A stretch of DNA of 48,172 nucleotides, taken from the NCBI GenBank assembly GCA_029261195.1, contig JAJDBU010000010.1, forward strand, positions 1 through 48,172, written 5' to 3'. A program made the translations under genes and the position numbers. This DNA is from Nitrospirota bacterium (lineage in GTDB: Bacteria > Nitrospirota > Nitrospiria > SBBL01 > JAADHI01). This document shows positions 27,127 through 35,336 of the stretch, piece after piece (within the stretch, counting starts at the first letter, position 1; each line of letters starts with the position of its first letter). Below the pieces are notes generated by a model. That model had not been told where the DNA came from. It was given only the letters and a program-made list of their open reading frames with translations, and ran no database searches.

Positions 27127-29304
27127 ATGATCATGACGGTGAACAGATGTTGTTACAAAACGGGCTTGTTCTTGTTGTTGGGTTTCAGTCTTTACATGGG
27201 ATTTTCGTATCAACCCGCCTGGGCCGAAGAGAAAAAAGGCGGGAAGGTCGCGAATAAACTTGAACTTGAAGAAATCACGGTGACGCCGACAGGAATCAAG
27301 GAGGAACTTAGGGATTTTCATGGAACCGTTGATATCGTCACGGAACAGGATATTGAGGATTGGAAACCGCTTCACAGTATCGACCTACTAAAAAGGTTGC
27401 CCGGTCTCAATGCCTATGATGAAGATCCCGCAGGTTTAAAACCGAGCATCGGTATCCGAGGTCTCGATCCAAGCCGAAGCCGTGGCGGGGTGGTTCTCTT
27501 GATTGACGGCATTCCCTTTAACCCGGGCCCTTATGCCGACCCTGGAGCCTACTATAATGTTCCGATTCAAAGAATCCAACGAATCGAGGTCATAAAGGGA
27601 GGCTCTTCAATTCTCTATGGCCCAAATGCAGTAGGCGGTGTCGTGAACTATATTACGAAGGATCCTCCGGATAAACCGGAGTTCTGGACACGACAAACTT
27701 TTGGAGACGATTCCCTTTGGGTTGGGGAATTTTCCTATGGGGGAAGATGGGAAGATGTCGCAGGCTTCATCGATTTCTCCCGCCGTCAGGGAGATGGCTT
27801 CCGGGATAACAGCGCATTTGAGACCAACGATTTTTCAACGAAGTGGATCTATAATGTCGGAACAAGCTCGGATGTCACGCTTCATTTGAATTACTACGAT
27901 GAAGACAGCGAAACGCCTCGCGGGATGTCTCCGACACAATTTAACGAGAGCGTCAGTTTAACAAAGAGTCCGAATGACTTTTTCATCGGCCAGCGGATCA
28001 GTTTTGATGCAACAATAAACACTCAGTTGACCGCGAACAGCAGCTTCCGCCTACTCCTCTATATGAACATGTTTGAACGATTCTGGCATATCGAGGGAGA
28101 CAGCAAGTTTTTTGGAGATAAAACCGATCCGAATAACATCATTCCTAAAAGAACGCTGAGTGCATTTAAGCGGCGTTTCAATGTCCTCGGTATCGAACCC
28201 CAGTACACCTTGGCGCACAAGCTGTTTGACATCCCGAACGATCTGATTACCGGGATTCGCCTCTCGGCGGAACGTGAAAATGAAAACCGGGCGGAAAACG
28301 ATAACCTGACATCGCGGCATGGCATCACCTTCAGTACCAGCGAACTGGAAGCAGTTGCAGTGGCCTGGTATGTCCAGAATGCCTTTGAGGTGACAGATCG
28401 TTGGAAGGTGACCCCTGGTATCCGGATCGAAGCGGTTCGCATGTCGCGGGATAATAACCTGACTAATTCAAACCTCCAAGATATTGTCGACAAGGGGCCG
28501 AAGGGGGGCACTGTGGGGAGAGAAACCTACCTGACGGTGCTGCCGGGTGTCGGAATGACCTATGACCTCACCCGGGAGACCATCCTGCATGGGGGGATCT
28601 GGCGAACGGCGTCACTCCCCCAGTTTGGATCGGGGGCGGAGGCAATCGATACGGTGACCGGCGTGGTACGGGATAATATCGACCCCGAAATTGGTATGAC
28701 TTACGAACTCGGAATCCGTTCCACCCCCGCCGATTGGCTGGCGGTCGAAAGCACCCTCTTTCTGTTGACCTACGATGATCAGATCGATCGTATAGGGGGT
28801 GTTAATGATAATTTCAACGATTCGCAACATTACGGTCTGGAAGGATCGCTAGTAGTCGATTTCGGGGAATTATCCCGTTCGGCAAAGGGGCTTTCCACCT
28901 ATCTGAACTGGACCGTCATGAAGGCCGAATTTACGAAAGGTCCCTTTGATGGAAAGGATACGCCGCTTGCTCCGGATCTCACCGTGAACGGGGGCATTGA
29001 CTACAAGCATGAAATCAATGCCTCGCAATTTGTTTCAACAGGCATCTCGTTTCGCTACGTCGGTGAACGCTTCTCGGATGAGGAGAATACCGTTAAAGAA
29101 AATGCCAGCGGAAGCAAGGGGGAACTTGAGGCCTATACGGTTTGGGATGCCCGCCTGGCTTATCATCATGAAGACGCGGGGCTTGAACTCTTTGCCGGCG
29201 TCCGGAACCTCTTCGACGAAAAATATAAACTCTGGCGATTCGGGGGCGGGATCATCCCCGGTGTCGATCAGACCGTTTATGGCGGTGTATCCAAATCATT
29301 TTAG
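27127..29304 (+). CDS. TonB-dependent outer-membrane receptor, FecA-like
   Basis: The 725-residue protein imports a metal chelate, probably a ferric siderophore or ferric citrate. It has a signal peptide (about 1-33, ending PAWA), a TonB box LEEITVTP near 47-54, a plug domain with IGIRGLDPS, LLIDGIPFNPGP and VIKGGSSILYGPNAVGGVVNYITK, and a 22-strand-type barrel ending in Phe (VSKSF). AGGAAAGGG at 27114-27122 precedes the ATG; ATG 27133 is also possible. An in-frame TTG at 26953 lies in the -35 box and can be dismissed. Regulation by a Fur-like repressor and a leader terminator is suggested by the upstream sites. Confidence 0.92.
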   Translation: MIMTVNRCCYKTGLFLLLGFSLYMGFSYQPAWAEEKKGGKVANKLELEEITVTPTGIKEELRDFHGTVDIVTEQDIEDWKPLHSIDLLKRLPGLNAYDEDPAGLKPSIGIRGLDPSRSRGGVVLLIDGIPFNPGPYADPGAYYNVPIQRIQRIEVIKGGSSILYGPNAVGGVVNYITKDPPDKPEFWTRQTFGDDSLWVGEFSYGGRWEDVAGFIDFSRRQGDGFRDNSAFETNDFSTKWIYNVGTSSDVTLHLNYYDEDSETPRGMSPTQFNESVSLTKSPNDFFIGQRISFDATINTQLTANSSFRLLLYMNMFERFWHIEGDSKFFGDKTDPNNIIPKRTLSAFKRRFNVLGIEPQYTLAHKLFDIPNDLITGIRLSAERENENRAENDNLTSRHGITFSTSELEAVAVAWYVQNAFEVTDRWKVTPGIRIEAVRMSRDNNLTNSNLQDIVDKGPKGGTVGRETYLTVLPGVGMTYDLTRETILHGGIWRTASLPQFGSGAEAIDTVTGVVRDNIDPEIGMTYELGIRSTPADWLAVESTLFLLTYDDQIDRIGGVNDNFNDSQHYGLEGSLVVDFGELSRSAKGLSTYLNWTVMKAEFTKGPFDGKDTPLAPDLTVNGGIDYKHEINASQFVSTGISFRYVGERFSDEENTVKENASGSKGELEAYTVWDARLAYHHEDAGLELFAGVRNLFDEKYKLWRFGGGIIPGVDQTVYGGVSKSF

Positions 29305-29335
29305 CGTGTTTTTTCACTGAAAGGAGATAAAAAGA

Positions 29336-29473
29336 ATGAAGATAAAGTATTCTCTTCCGGTGCTTGCTTGCCGGAGTTTTGTAATCTTGCTGAAGAAGCT
29401 GTTTACCGCCAAGGCAGTAAAGAACCCCCTTGCGGGCCGCCGAATTTTGAATGGAGGGAATCTGCCATGCTGA
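29336..29473 (+). CDS. Possible 45-codon small gene coupled to the PepSY gene
   Basis: An ATG at 29336 with AGGAG nine bases upstream opens a 45-codon frame starting MKIKYSLPVLACRSFVILLKK: a basic, hydrophobic peptide. Its stop (TGA 29471-29473) overlaps the start of the PepSY protein gene (ATGCTGA), suggesting translational coupling. It could also be the 5' remnant of a longer gene interrupted when the G+C-rich PepSY segment was inserted. No homologue is recognised. Confidence 0.45.
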   Translation: MKIKYSLPVLACRSFVILLKKLFTAKAVKNPLAGRRILNGGNLPC

Positions 29474-30660
29474 CCTCAGGCACTTTCAAAACCTGGTATC
29501 TGGTCCACAAATGGACCAGCCTGGTCTGCACGGCCTTTGTGTTGTTGCTCTGCCTGACCGGGCTGCCGATGATTTTCGCCCATGATATCGAGCGCTTGCT
29601 TGGCGATAGACCCTATCCTCCGGAAATGCCCGGGTATTCTGCAAATATGGATCGCATGGTCGAAGTCGCGAAAGCGCAGCGGCCAGACGAGTTCGTCCGA
29701 GCCGTGTTTCAACCGCGCGACACGCCCGGCGCATGGGTGGTGTCGATGGGCTTGACACCGGACGCGATTGATTCCTCCTTCTTATTCTGGTTTGATGCGC
29801 GCACGGGCGAACTGCTGCTCAGCCGCAACCCGCAAGAAGGCGTGATGCATGTGGTGGACAAGCTGCACGTCGAACTGTTCGCGGGGCTGCCCGGAACATT
29901 GTTCCTCGGCGTCATGGGATTGCTGTTTGTCGCCTCAATCGTTTCCGGCGTGGTCGTATACGGCCCATACATGCGCAAGCTGCCGTTCGGCGCCGTGCGG
30001 CGCGAGCGAGCGCCGCGTCTGAAATGGCTCGACCTGCACAACCTGCTCGGCATCGTCACCGTCGGCTGGGTGCTGGTGGTCGGTTGCACCGGCGTGGTCA
30101 ATGCCCTGGCCCGGCCGACGTTCATCTATTGGAACGCCACCGAACTTGCGGCGATGACTGCACCCTGGCGGGGCAAGCCCGTTCCCACCACATTTGCTTC
30201 GCTGGATCTCGCCGTGAAAACGGCGCGCGCCGCCGAGCCGACCCTGCAGCCCGCCTTTGTGTCCTTCCCTGGCCAGGTGCTCGCGGGGAACCACCACTAT
30301 GGGGTGTTTATGCGCGGCACCACGCCGTTTACTTTGCGGCTGATGAAGCCGGTGCTGATTGATGTAGAGACGGGAGAATTAACCGCTAAACGCGACATGC
30401 CCTGGTACGTGACCGCGTTAAAGGTTTCCCAGCCGCTCCATTTCGGCGATTACGGCGGCATGCCGCTTAAAGTTCTGTGGGCCGTGCTCGATCTGATCAC
30501 CATTGTCGTGCTTGGCAGCGGGCTCTATCTGTGGTGGGTGCGGCGAAAGACGCCGATTGAGGCGCGTTTTAATCTGATTGAGCGGGAGGAAAAGGGATTC
30601 TGCGCCCTTGCATCCAGCCTGGAAACAGAGGCGGCCACCGGGAAGGGGGGTACATCATGA
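29467..30660 (+). CDS. PepSY-associated transmembrane protein (putative ferric-siderophore reductase type)
   Basis: The 397-residue protein has four membrane segments: about 17-38 (after YLVHKWTS), about 153-178, about 190-215 and about 345-370 (ending LYLWWVRRK). Between them lie two PepSY-like periplasmic domains (FWFDARTGELL, IDVETGELTAKR), and conserved histidines lie close to the membrane (HKW, HVELF, DLHNLLG, PLHFGDYGG). Such proteins are often paired with TonB receptors, and some bind heme and reduce ferric siderophores. The ATG at 29467 has GGAGGG at 29453-29458. An in-frame start at 29368 has no such site. G+C is about two thirds in 29941-30060, far above the receptor gene, suggesting acquisition from another genome. 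Confidence 0.85.
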   Translation: MLTSGTFKTWYLVHKWTSLVCTAFVLLLCLTGLPMIFAHDIERLLGDRPYPPEMPGYSANMDRMVEVAKAQRPDEFVRAVFQPRDTPGAWVVSMGLTPDAIDSSFLFWFDARTGELLLSRNPQEGVMHVVDKLHVELFAGLPGTLFLGVMGLLFVASIVSGVVVYGPYMRKLPFGAVRRERAPRLKWLDLHNLLGIVTVGWVLVVGCTGVVNALARPTFIYWNATELAAMTAPWRGKPVPTTFASLDLAVKTARAAEPTLQPAFVSFPGQVLAGNHHYGVFMRGTTPFTLRLMKPVLIDVETGELTAKRDMPWYVTALKVSQPLHFGDYGGMPLKVLWAVLDLITIVVLGSGLYLWWVRRKTPIEARFNLIEREEKGFCALASSLETEAATGKGGTS

Positions 30661-30875
30661 GCGCGAGTTTAAGCCTTGAGCGCATCTACGGCGCGCCGCT
30701 CGCGCTGGCGGTTTTGAACGGGATCGGTTTGATCTCCGCGCTGCTTGCCGACGGGTTCTGGGACGGGGTGTCGTGGATTGCGTTATCGACGACCGTCGCG
30801 GTGATCGCCTGGTTTGCCTTGCGAAAGGAAATAAAACCAACGGAAAGAGAGGATGCCTCTCTTAACCTCACATAA
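30657..30875 (+). CDS. Small two-helix membrane protein
   Basis: A 72-residue protein with two hydrophobic helices (about 12-32 and 38-56) and a charged C-terminal tail. It overlaps the PepSY gene by four bases (ATGA), with GGGGGG just before the ATG as ribosome site, so it belongs to the same transcript. Its composition matches the G+C-rich PepSY gene, and the two probably moved together. The function is unknown; an accessory of the PepSY protein is the natural guess. Confidence 0.7.
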   Translation: MSASLSLERIYGAPLALAVLNGIGLISALLADGFWDGVSWIALSTTVAVIAWFALRKEIKPTEREDASLNLT

Positions 30876-30892
30876 AAAAGAAGAATTTAAAG

Positions 30893-31102
30893 GTGCGCCG
30901 GTTTCACTTTTTGATTATGGATCTCCACCAACTCAATTTTTTTGGATTTAAAAAGGTACTGACCATCATTCCGGGGCTTCCTCTCCTGATTGCGATTTTC
31001 ACAGGTATGATCATGTGGATGACGCCCAAGTGGCGTAATTATTTAAAAACTAAAGCGAATAAAAAGAAAGAGGAAGCTGGATACGTCAGAGGGATAAAGT
31101 AA
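30893..31102 (+). CDS. Small PepSY-associated-helix-like membrane protein
   Basis: A 69-residue frame with one strong membrane helix, LPLLIAIFTGMIMWMTP (about 29-45), then a very basic tail (KWRNYLKTKANKKKEE). The helix plus basic tail resembles the terminal segment of PepSY-associated membrane proteins. The start is uncertain: GTG 30893 overlaps its own AAAGG, and ATG 30917 lacks a site. It follows the previous gene by 17 bases but is less G+C-rich, closer to the host. It may be a native remnant of the gene replaced by the imported PepSY gene. Confidence 0.55.
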   Translation: MRRFHFLIMDLHQLNFFGFKKVLTIIPGLPLLIAIFTGMIMWMTPKWRNYLKTKANKKKEEAGYVRGIK

Positions 31103-31168
31103 GCGCAGGCTGAGTTTTAAAGATTTAGAAGGGGGTTTCCTTATTCTTGCGCCGGATAAGGAGGTTTT

Positions 31169-31267
31169 GAAGTAACCACATCAATCGTGGCTTGTCGCTA
31201 CGCTCGATGTGGTGCGACTTCAGAACCACCCGGTCCAAGGTGGTTCATTCGCTTGCCACCTTGGACC
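31169..31267. repeat. Two tandem hairpins in an intergenic region
   Basis: First hairpin: GAAGT (31169-31173) and ACCACATC (31175-31182) pair with GATGTGGT (31206-31213) and ACTTC (31217-31221). Second: GGTCCAAGGTGG (31232-31243) pairs perfectly with CCACCTTGGACC (31256-31267). They lie between the converging iron-uptake and ISC transcripts. Terminator function lacks T-runs; a dispersed palindromic repeat is the other option. Confidence 0.6.
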
Positions 31268-31336
31268 AAATCTTCAAATTCAATTTTCCCTTCTTTAATT
31301 CTCTATATGTGAAAAGGGATGAGGGTGATGCCGGAT

Positions 31337-31549
31337 TCAATCCGCCGCATCCTGATATTCCTCGTGCCAGGCCATTTGAATGGCCTCAAGGATGCCTTCA
31401 TTGGAGTCTTTCGGGTCATCTTCAAATTCGCTGAGATCAGTAACTCGCTGATGCAGGTCGGTAAACCTCAGGGTGAGAGGGTCGGTGTCGGGATATTTTT
31501 CAAAGAGCCTGATACCGATTTCTTCCGAATCTCGCCATTCTAAACGCAT
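31337..31549 (-). CDS. iscX: Iron-sulphur assembly accessory protein IscX
   Basis: IscX is a small acidic protein that binds IscS and iron and tunes the speed of cluster assembly. The 70-residue product matches the family from end to end: MRLEWRDSEEIG, YPDTDPLTLRFTDLH, FEDDPKDSNEGILEAIQMAW. The ATG at 31549 is preceded by GGGAGAG at a seven-base spacing; a longer frame begins 21 bases earlier without a site. It is the last gene of the isc operon, 27 bases after fdx. Confidence 0.92.
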   Translation of the reverse strand: MRLEWRDSEEIGIRLFEKYPDTDPLTLRFTDLHQRVTDLSEFEDDPKDSNEGILEAIQMAWHEEYQDAAD

Positions 31550-31576
31550 TGAATTTCTCTCCCATTTCAATTCGGT

Positions 31577-31909
31577 TTAATGCTGCGTTGCCCGTCGGAA
31601 GGCTTGTAGGGGGCTGGGGATTTCGACGGCACAGTCCCCTTTAATCTCTGCCTGGCAGGCAAGGCGGGAGGTGAGGGTTAAACCCTCGGCCATGTCGAGG
31701 CGGTCTTCCTCCTCTTCTTCCATTTCGGAGAGATGATCCATCCCCTCCTTAACGATGACGTGGCAAGTGGTGCAGGCACAGCTCCCGCCGCAGTTGTGTT
31801 CCAAATCAATGTCATGATCGAAGGCGACATCCAGGATCGTATCTCCTGCTTCTGCTTCGACCGTGACATTGTCATTCGGGTCGCTTGCTAAAAATGTGAC
31901 TTTCGGCAT
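31577..31909 (-). CDS. fdx: ISC-type [2Fe-2S] ferredoxin
   Basis: Fdx supplies electrons for cluster assembly on IscU. The 110-residue protein has the adrenodoxin-type ligand set Cys40, Cys46, Cys49 and Cys85 (C-x5-C-x2-C...C), with an additional Cys44. The acidic helix EMEEEEEDRLD and the ACQ motif are typical. The ATG lies just after the hscA stop. It is cotranscribed with hscA and iscX. Confidence 0.95.
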   Translation of the reverse strand: MPKVTFLASDPNDNVTVEAEAGDTILDVAFDHDIDLEHNCGGSCACTTCHVIVKEGMDHLSEMEEEEEDRLDMAEGLTLTSRLACQAEIKGDCAVEIPSPLQAFRRATQH

Positions 31910-31912
31910 CCT

Positions 31913-33766
31913 TTAGCCTTCTACGTCTGTGAGTCGTTTATCTTGAAGGGCTTCTTTGACGGAACGGGACATCAAGTCTCCTGCGAGCTTTTGTGTGCTT
32001 TCATCCAGTCGGTTGAGCCCCTCTCGAATGGCTTTCCCTTGTTGATTGGACAGGGCGGTTTTTAAGTCCGCTATGGCCGTTTCGATCTTGTGTTTCTCCT
32101 CATCGTCGAGCAGATCTGTCCCTTGTTTCAAGGCTTTTTCTGAATGCCGGAGAACGGTTTCGGCTTCATTCTTCAATTCAACCAGAATCCGTTTCTCCAT
32201 GTCTTCTTTGGCATGCTCCATGGAGGTCGCAATCATGTCTTCGGTTTCTTCATCGCTCAGTCCATAAGTGGGTTTCACTTCGATGGACTGGGCGCGACCG
32301 CTCCGCAGGTCTTTGGCTGTGACGTTTAAAATACCGTTTGCATCGATTAAAAAATTCACCTCGATCCGTGGCATGCCCGCCGGCATGGGATCGATCCCTG
32401 TCAGGTTGAATTTTGCGAGCGAACGGCAGTCCGTCACCATCTCCCGCTCGCCCTGAACAACGTGGATGGACACAGATTGCTGCCCGTCAACAAAGGTCGA
32501 AAAGCTCTCCTTGGCGCTGGTCGGGATGGTTGCATTTCGAGGGATGAGTCGGCTGACGACGCCGCCCATCGTTTCAATGCCGAGAGAAAGCGGGGTGACA
32601 TCAAGCAAAAGCAAGTCACTTAGTCCGCCAGAGAGAATATCGGCCTGGATGGCGGCTCCCATCGCAACAACCTCATCCGGATCCAGTTCGCTGTGGGGTG
32701 TTTGTTTGAACAGGGCGGCCACGCTCTCCTTGACCAAGGGGATGCGGGTTGACCCGCCGACCAGGACAACCTCTTTCACGTCGTCTACCTTCAAGCCTGC
32801 ATCGGCAAGTGCCCGTTTGCAGGAAGAGAGGGTTCGTTTGACGAGCCCCTGAATCAGTGCTTCAAATTCCTTTTTCTGGATCTCCCGCCGGTAAGCGCCT
32901 AAGCCCTTCGGTAGCGCCAGGACGAAAGTTGCGGATGTTTTTGTCGATAGCTGACATTTGATATCTTCAGAGATCAGTCGTGCTTGTTGCAACAATTCCG
33001 GAATTTGATTGAGGTTGACCTTGTGTTGCTCGAGTACCTCATCCCGGACCATCCGCACCAGCGCTTGATCGAAATCGTCCCCGCCAAGGTGGGTATCTCC
33101 GTTGGTTGAAAGCACTTCAAAGATCCCATTCCTGATCTTTAAAATCGAGATATCAAAAGTACCGCCGCCAAGATCATAAATCGCGATAATGCCTTCTTTT
33201 TCCTTTTGTAGACCGTAGGCAAGCGATGCGGCGGTGGGTTCGTTGACGATTCTTAAGACTTCCAAACCGGCAAGTCGTCCGGCATCTTTTGTCGCCTGTC
33301 GCTGGCTGTCGTTAAAATAGGCGGGCACGGTAATCACTGCTTTCGAGACGGGCGCTTGAAGGGCAGCTTCGGCTCGACTTTTCAGCTCACGAAGCACAAA
33401 AGCCGAGATTTCAGGAGGGGTATAGCGCTTTTCTCCGATCGCGATGCGAATGGCCTCTTTTTCTTCTCCAACCAGGGTAAAGGGGATTAACTGGAGGTCT
33501 TCTTCTAGATCTTCCCGCCCTTTGCCCATGAAGCGTTTGACCGAATAGATTGTTCTTTCGGGGCAAGAAACCAGCTTTTCTTTCGCCTTTTCTCCAACAA
33601 GGACCTTTGACGTATCTCCGCTTTCATCAAAAGAAACAATCGAGGGGAGAGCCGCACGTCCAGAGGCATCTCGAATGATGCGGGGCGCTGTGCCGTCCAT
33701 GTAGGCGATGAGACTGTTGGTCGTGCCTAAATCTATTCCGACGATGTGGGACTTTTTATCGTGCAT
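31913..33766 (-). CDS. hscA: Hsp70-type chaperone HscA for Fe-S assembly
   Basis: HscA uses ATP to release the cluster from IscU together with HscB. The 617-residue length equals E. coli HscA (616). The nucleotide domain has [10 protein letters not shown] near the N terminus, [11 protein letters not shown] and [10 protein letters not shown]; the substrate domain begins [17 protein letters not shown]. It differs from DnaK by the shorter C terminus and lack of the EEV tail. The ATG at 33766 has GAGGA six bases upstream. It lies 15 bases after hscB and its stop is three bases before the fdx start. Its partner IscU carries the LPPVK recognition motif. Confidence 0.95.
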   Translation of the reverse strand: MHDKKSHIVGIDLGTTNSLIAYMDGTAPRIIRDASGRAALPSIVSFDESGDTSKVLVGEKAKEKLVSCPERTIYSVKRFMGKGREDLEEDLQLIPFTLVGEEKEAIRIAIGEKRYTPPEISAFVLRELKSRAEAALQAPVSKAVITVPAYFNDSQRQATKDAGRLAGLEVLRIVNEPTAASLAYGLQKEKEGIIAIYDLGGGTFDISILKIRNGIFEVLSTNGDTHLGGDDFDQALVRMVRDEVLEQHKVNLNQIPELLQQARLISEDIKCQLSTKTSATFVLALPKGLGAYRREIQKKEFEALIQGLVKRTLSSCKRALADAGLKVDDVKEVVLVGGSTRIPLVKESVAALFKQTPHSELDPDEVVAMGAAIQADILSGGLSDLLLLDVTPLSLGIETMGGVVSRLIPRNATIPTSAKESFSTFVDGQQSVSIHVVQGEREMVTDCRSLAKFNLTGIDPMPAGMPRIEVNFLIDANGILNVTAKDLRSGRAQSIEVKPTYGLSDEETEDMIATSMEHAKEDMEKRILVELKNEAETVLRHSEKALKQGTDLLDDEEKHKIETAIADLKTALSNQQGKAIREGLNRLDESTQKLAGDLMSRSVKEALQDKRLTDVEG

Positions 33767-33781
33767 GACTCTTCCTCATCT

Positions 33782-34522
33782 TTATCCTACCTCGTCCAGT
33801 GCTTCGCGAATCTCTTCAACAATGCGATCCAGGTAGCTGTCGTGTGAAAGGATCCGTTGCATTTCCTTGAGACAGTTTCGCTGCTGATTACTGTAGCTGT
33901 GATCTATTCTAAAGACTTCCAGTCCATCCCACTCGAATGAAAGTGCCTTCAATTTTTCGCCCGCTGCATCGCGATGGCCTTCCATTGCTTCAAGGTCTGC
34001 TTCGAGGGCCGTCATCCACTGGGCTTGTTCATCCGAACTGGCGGCTTCGAGGGCTTCGAGATGCTCCTGAATTTCAAGGATTTCTTCAAATAGTTCGGCA
34101 GGTGCAGCGGCAGGAACATCCCCTTCCTGCCCCGTAAGCTGAATAAGATAAGCCATCCTTTTTTTAGGGTCTTTTAATGTGCGATAAGCCCGGGTCAGGT
34201 GGGCCGTGTTTTCAAGGCTGATCATTTGCTCTTCTTCTGAAGTCTTCTGATAATAATCGGGATGGAATTTGCGACTTAAAACGTAATACTGCTTTTCAAG
34301 CACATCCAGATCAATCGTAAGCAGATAGCCCAGTTCAAAGAGTGTGAAATAGTCTGTATCTTTCAGGAATTGCTGAAGCGCTGTGCAATGAGAACAGTTG
34401 TAGAGATCTTCTACCTCACTTTCACAGCTCCAGCAAGGGCGCTTGGTTTCCTCTTTATTAAAAAAAGAAAGCCCCTCATCAAGGCCGGATTTAAGGCCGG
34501 ATTTTTCCGGAACGATGTTCAT
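33782..34522 (-). CDS. hscB: Fe-S co-chaperone HscB with N-terminal zinc-finger-like domain
   Basis: HscB is the J-protein that brings IscU to HscA. The 246-residue protein has the J-domain motif HPD at 87-89 and the C-terminal Hsc20 helical domain. In addition, residues about 28-50 carry two CxxC pairs (Cys30, Cys33, Cys43, Cys46) in RPCWSCESEV and NCSHC, an N-terminal metal-binding knuckle. E. coli HscB (171 residues) has none, whereas human HSC20 does. The ATG at 34522 follows AGGA at five bases. Two earlier starts have no site. Confidence 0.92.
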   Translation of the reverse strand: MNIVPEKSGLKSGLDEGLSFFNKEETKRPCWSCESEVEDLYNCSHCTALQQFLKDTDYFTLFELGYLLTIDLDVLEKQYYVLSRKFHPDYYQKTSEEEQMISLENTAHLTRAYRTLKDPKKRMAYLIQLTGQEGDVPAAAPAELFEEILEIQEHLEALEAASSDEQAQWMTALEADLEAMEGHRDAAGEKLKALSFEWDGLEVFRIDHSYSNQQRNCLKEMQRILSHDSYLDRIVEEIREALDEVG

Positions 34523-34563
34523 GGAATTCCTCATGAAGTACTCAAGAAGCACTCAAAACGTTC

Positions 34564-34935
34564 TCAAGTCGAGAACGATTCTCCACAGCCGCAGCTCTGT
34601 GTTGCATTCGGATTGATAAACTTAAAACCTCCGCCAACCAGCGCTTCACTATAATCGAGCGTGACACCAGCCAAATAAATGGCGCTTTTTTTATCGACGA
34701 GGACCCGAAGTCCGTCAAATTCATAGCTGTTGTCATGGGCTGTGATTTCCGTGTCAAAGTTGAGTTGATAGCTTAATCCCGAACAGCCTCCGCCTTCGAC
34801 ACCCAGACGTAAGGCCGCAGCGCCCAGATTTTTTTTCTCGATGATGCCTTTAACCGCTTTAACTGCGGCAGGACTCAAATGAATGCTTTGTTCTGTCTCA
34901 ACATGCGTTTCTGTCGTTGTTGCCGTTTCACTCAT
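34564..34935 (-). CDS. iscA: A-type Fe-S carrier IscA/ErpA
   Basis: A-type carriers pass clusters from IscU to target enzymes. The 123-residue protein has the three ligand cysteines: Cys51 in GGGCSGL and Cys115/Cys117 in SCGCGESF. The first 15 residues are a Thr/Glu-rich extension. AAGGA lies eight bases before the ATG, and its start is three bases after the iscU stop. The name IscA is chosen by operon position; the sequence is also compatible with ErpA. Confidence 0.93.
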   Translation of the reverse strand: MSETATTTETHVETEQSIHLSPAAVKAVKGIIEKKNLGAAALRLGVEGGGCSGLSYQLNFDTEITAHDNSYEFDGLRVLVDKKSAIYLAGVTLDYSEALVGGGFKFINPNATQSCGCGESFST

Positions 34936-34938
34936 CAG

Positions 34939-35322
34939 CTATTCCTTTTCATTTTTCTTTTTGTAATCGGAGATCGCCGCCTTAATCGCATCTTCCGCCA
35001 AGACTGAACAATGGATCTTGACCGGTGGCAGATTCAACTCACTCACGATTTCAGTGTTCTTGATTTTAAAAGCCTCATCAATTGTTTTACCTTTGACCCA
35101 TTCCGTTGCAAGTGAAGAACTCGCAATGGCGCTGCCGCAGCCGAAGGTCTTGAATTTTGCATCTTCGATGACGCCGGATGAGATTTTCAGCTGTAGTTTC
35201 ATTACATCGCCGCACTCTGGTGCGCCGACAATTCCGGTTCCGACTTCATTGTCTTTCTTGTCGAAGCTGCCGACATTTCTCGGGTTGCTGTAATGATCAA
35301 TGACTTTATCACTGTAAGACAT
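34939..35322 (-). CDS. iscU: Fe-S scaffold protein IscU
   Basis: IscU is the scaffold on which [2Fe-2S] and [4Fe-4S] clusters are made. The 127-residue protein is nearly the same length as E. coli IscU (128). It has the three cysteines Cys37, Cys62 and Cys105, Asp39, and the HscA-binding motif LPPVK at 98-102. The ATG at 35322 has a strong AAAGGAGG site. A longer frame running back to 35352 overlaps iscS and is rejected. Confidence 0.96.
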   Translation of the reverse strand: MSYSDKVIDHYSNPRNVGSFDKKDNEVGTGIVGAPECGDVMKLQLKISSGVIEDAKFKTFGCGSAIASSSLATEWVKGKTIDEAFKIKNTEIVSELNLPPVKIHCSVLAEDAIKAAISDYKKKNEKE

Positions 35323-35336
35323 ATTGTTATCCTCCT

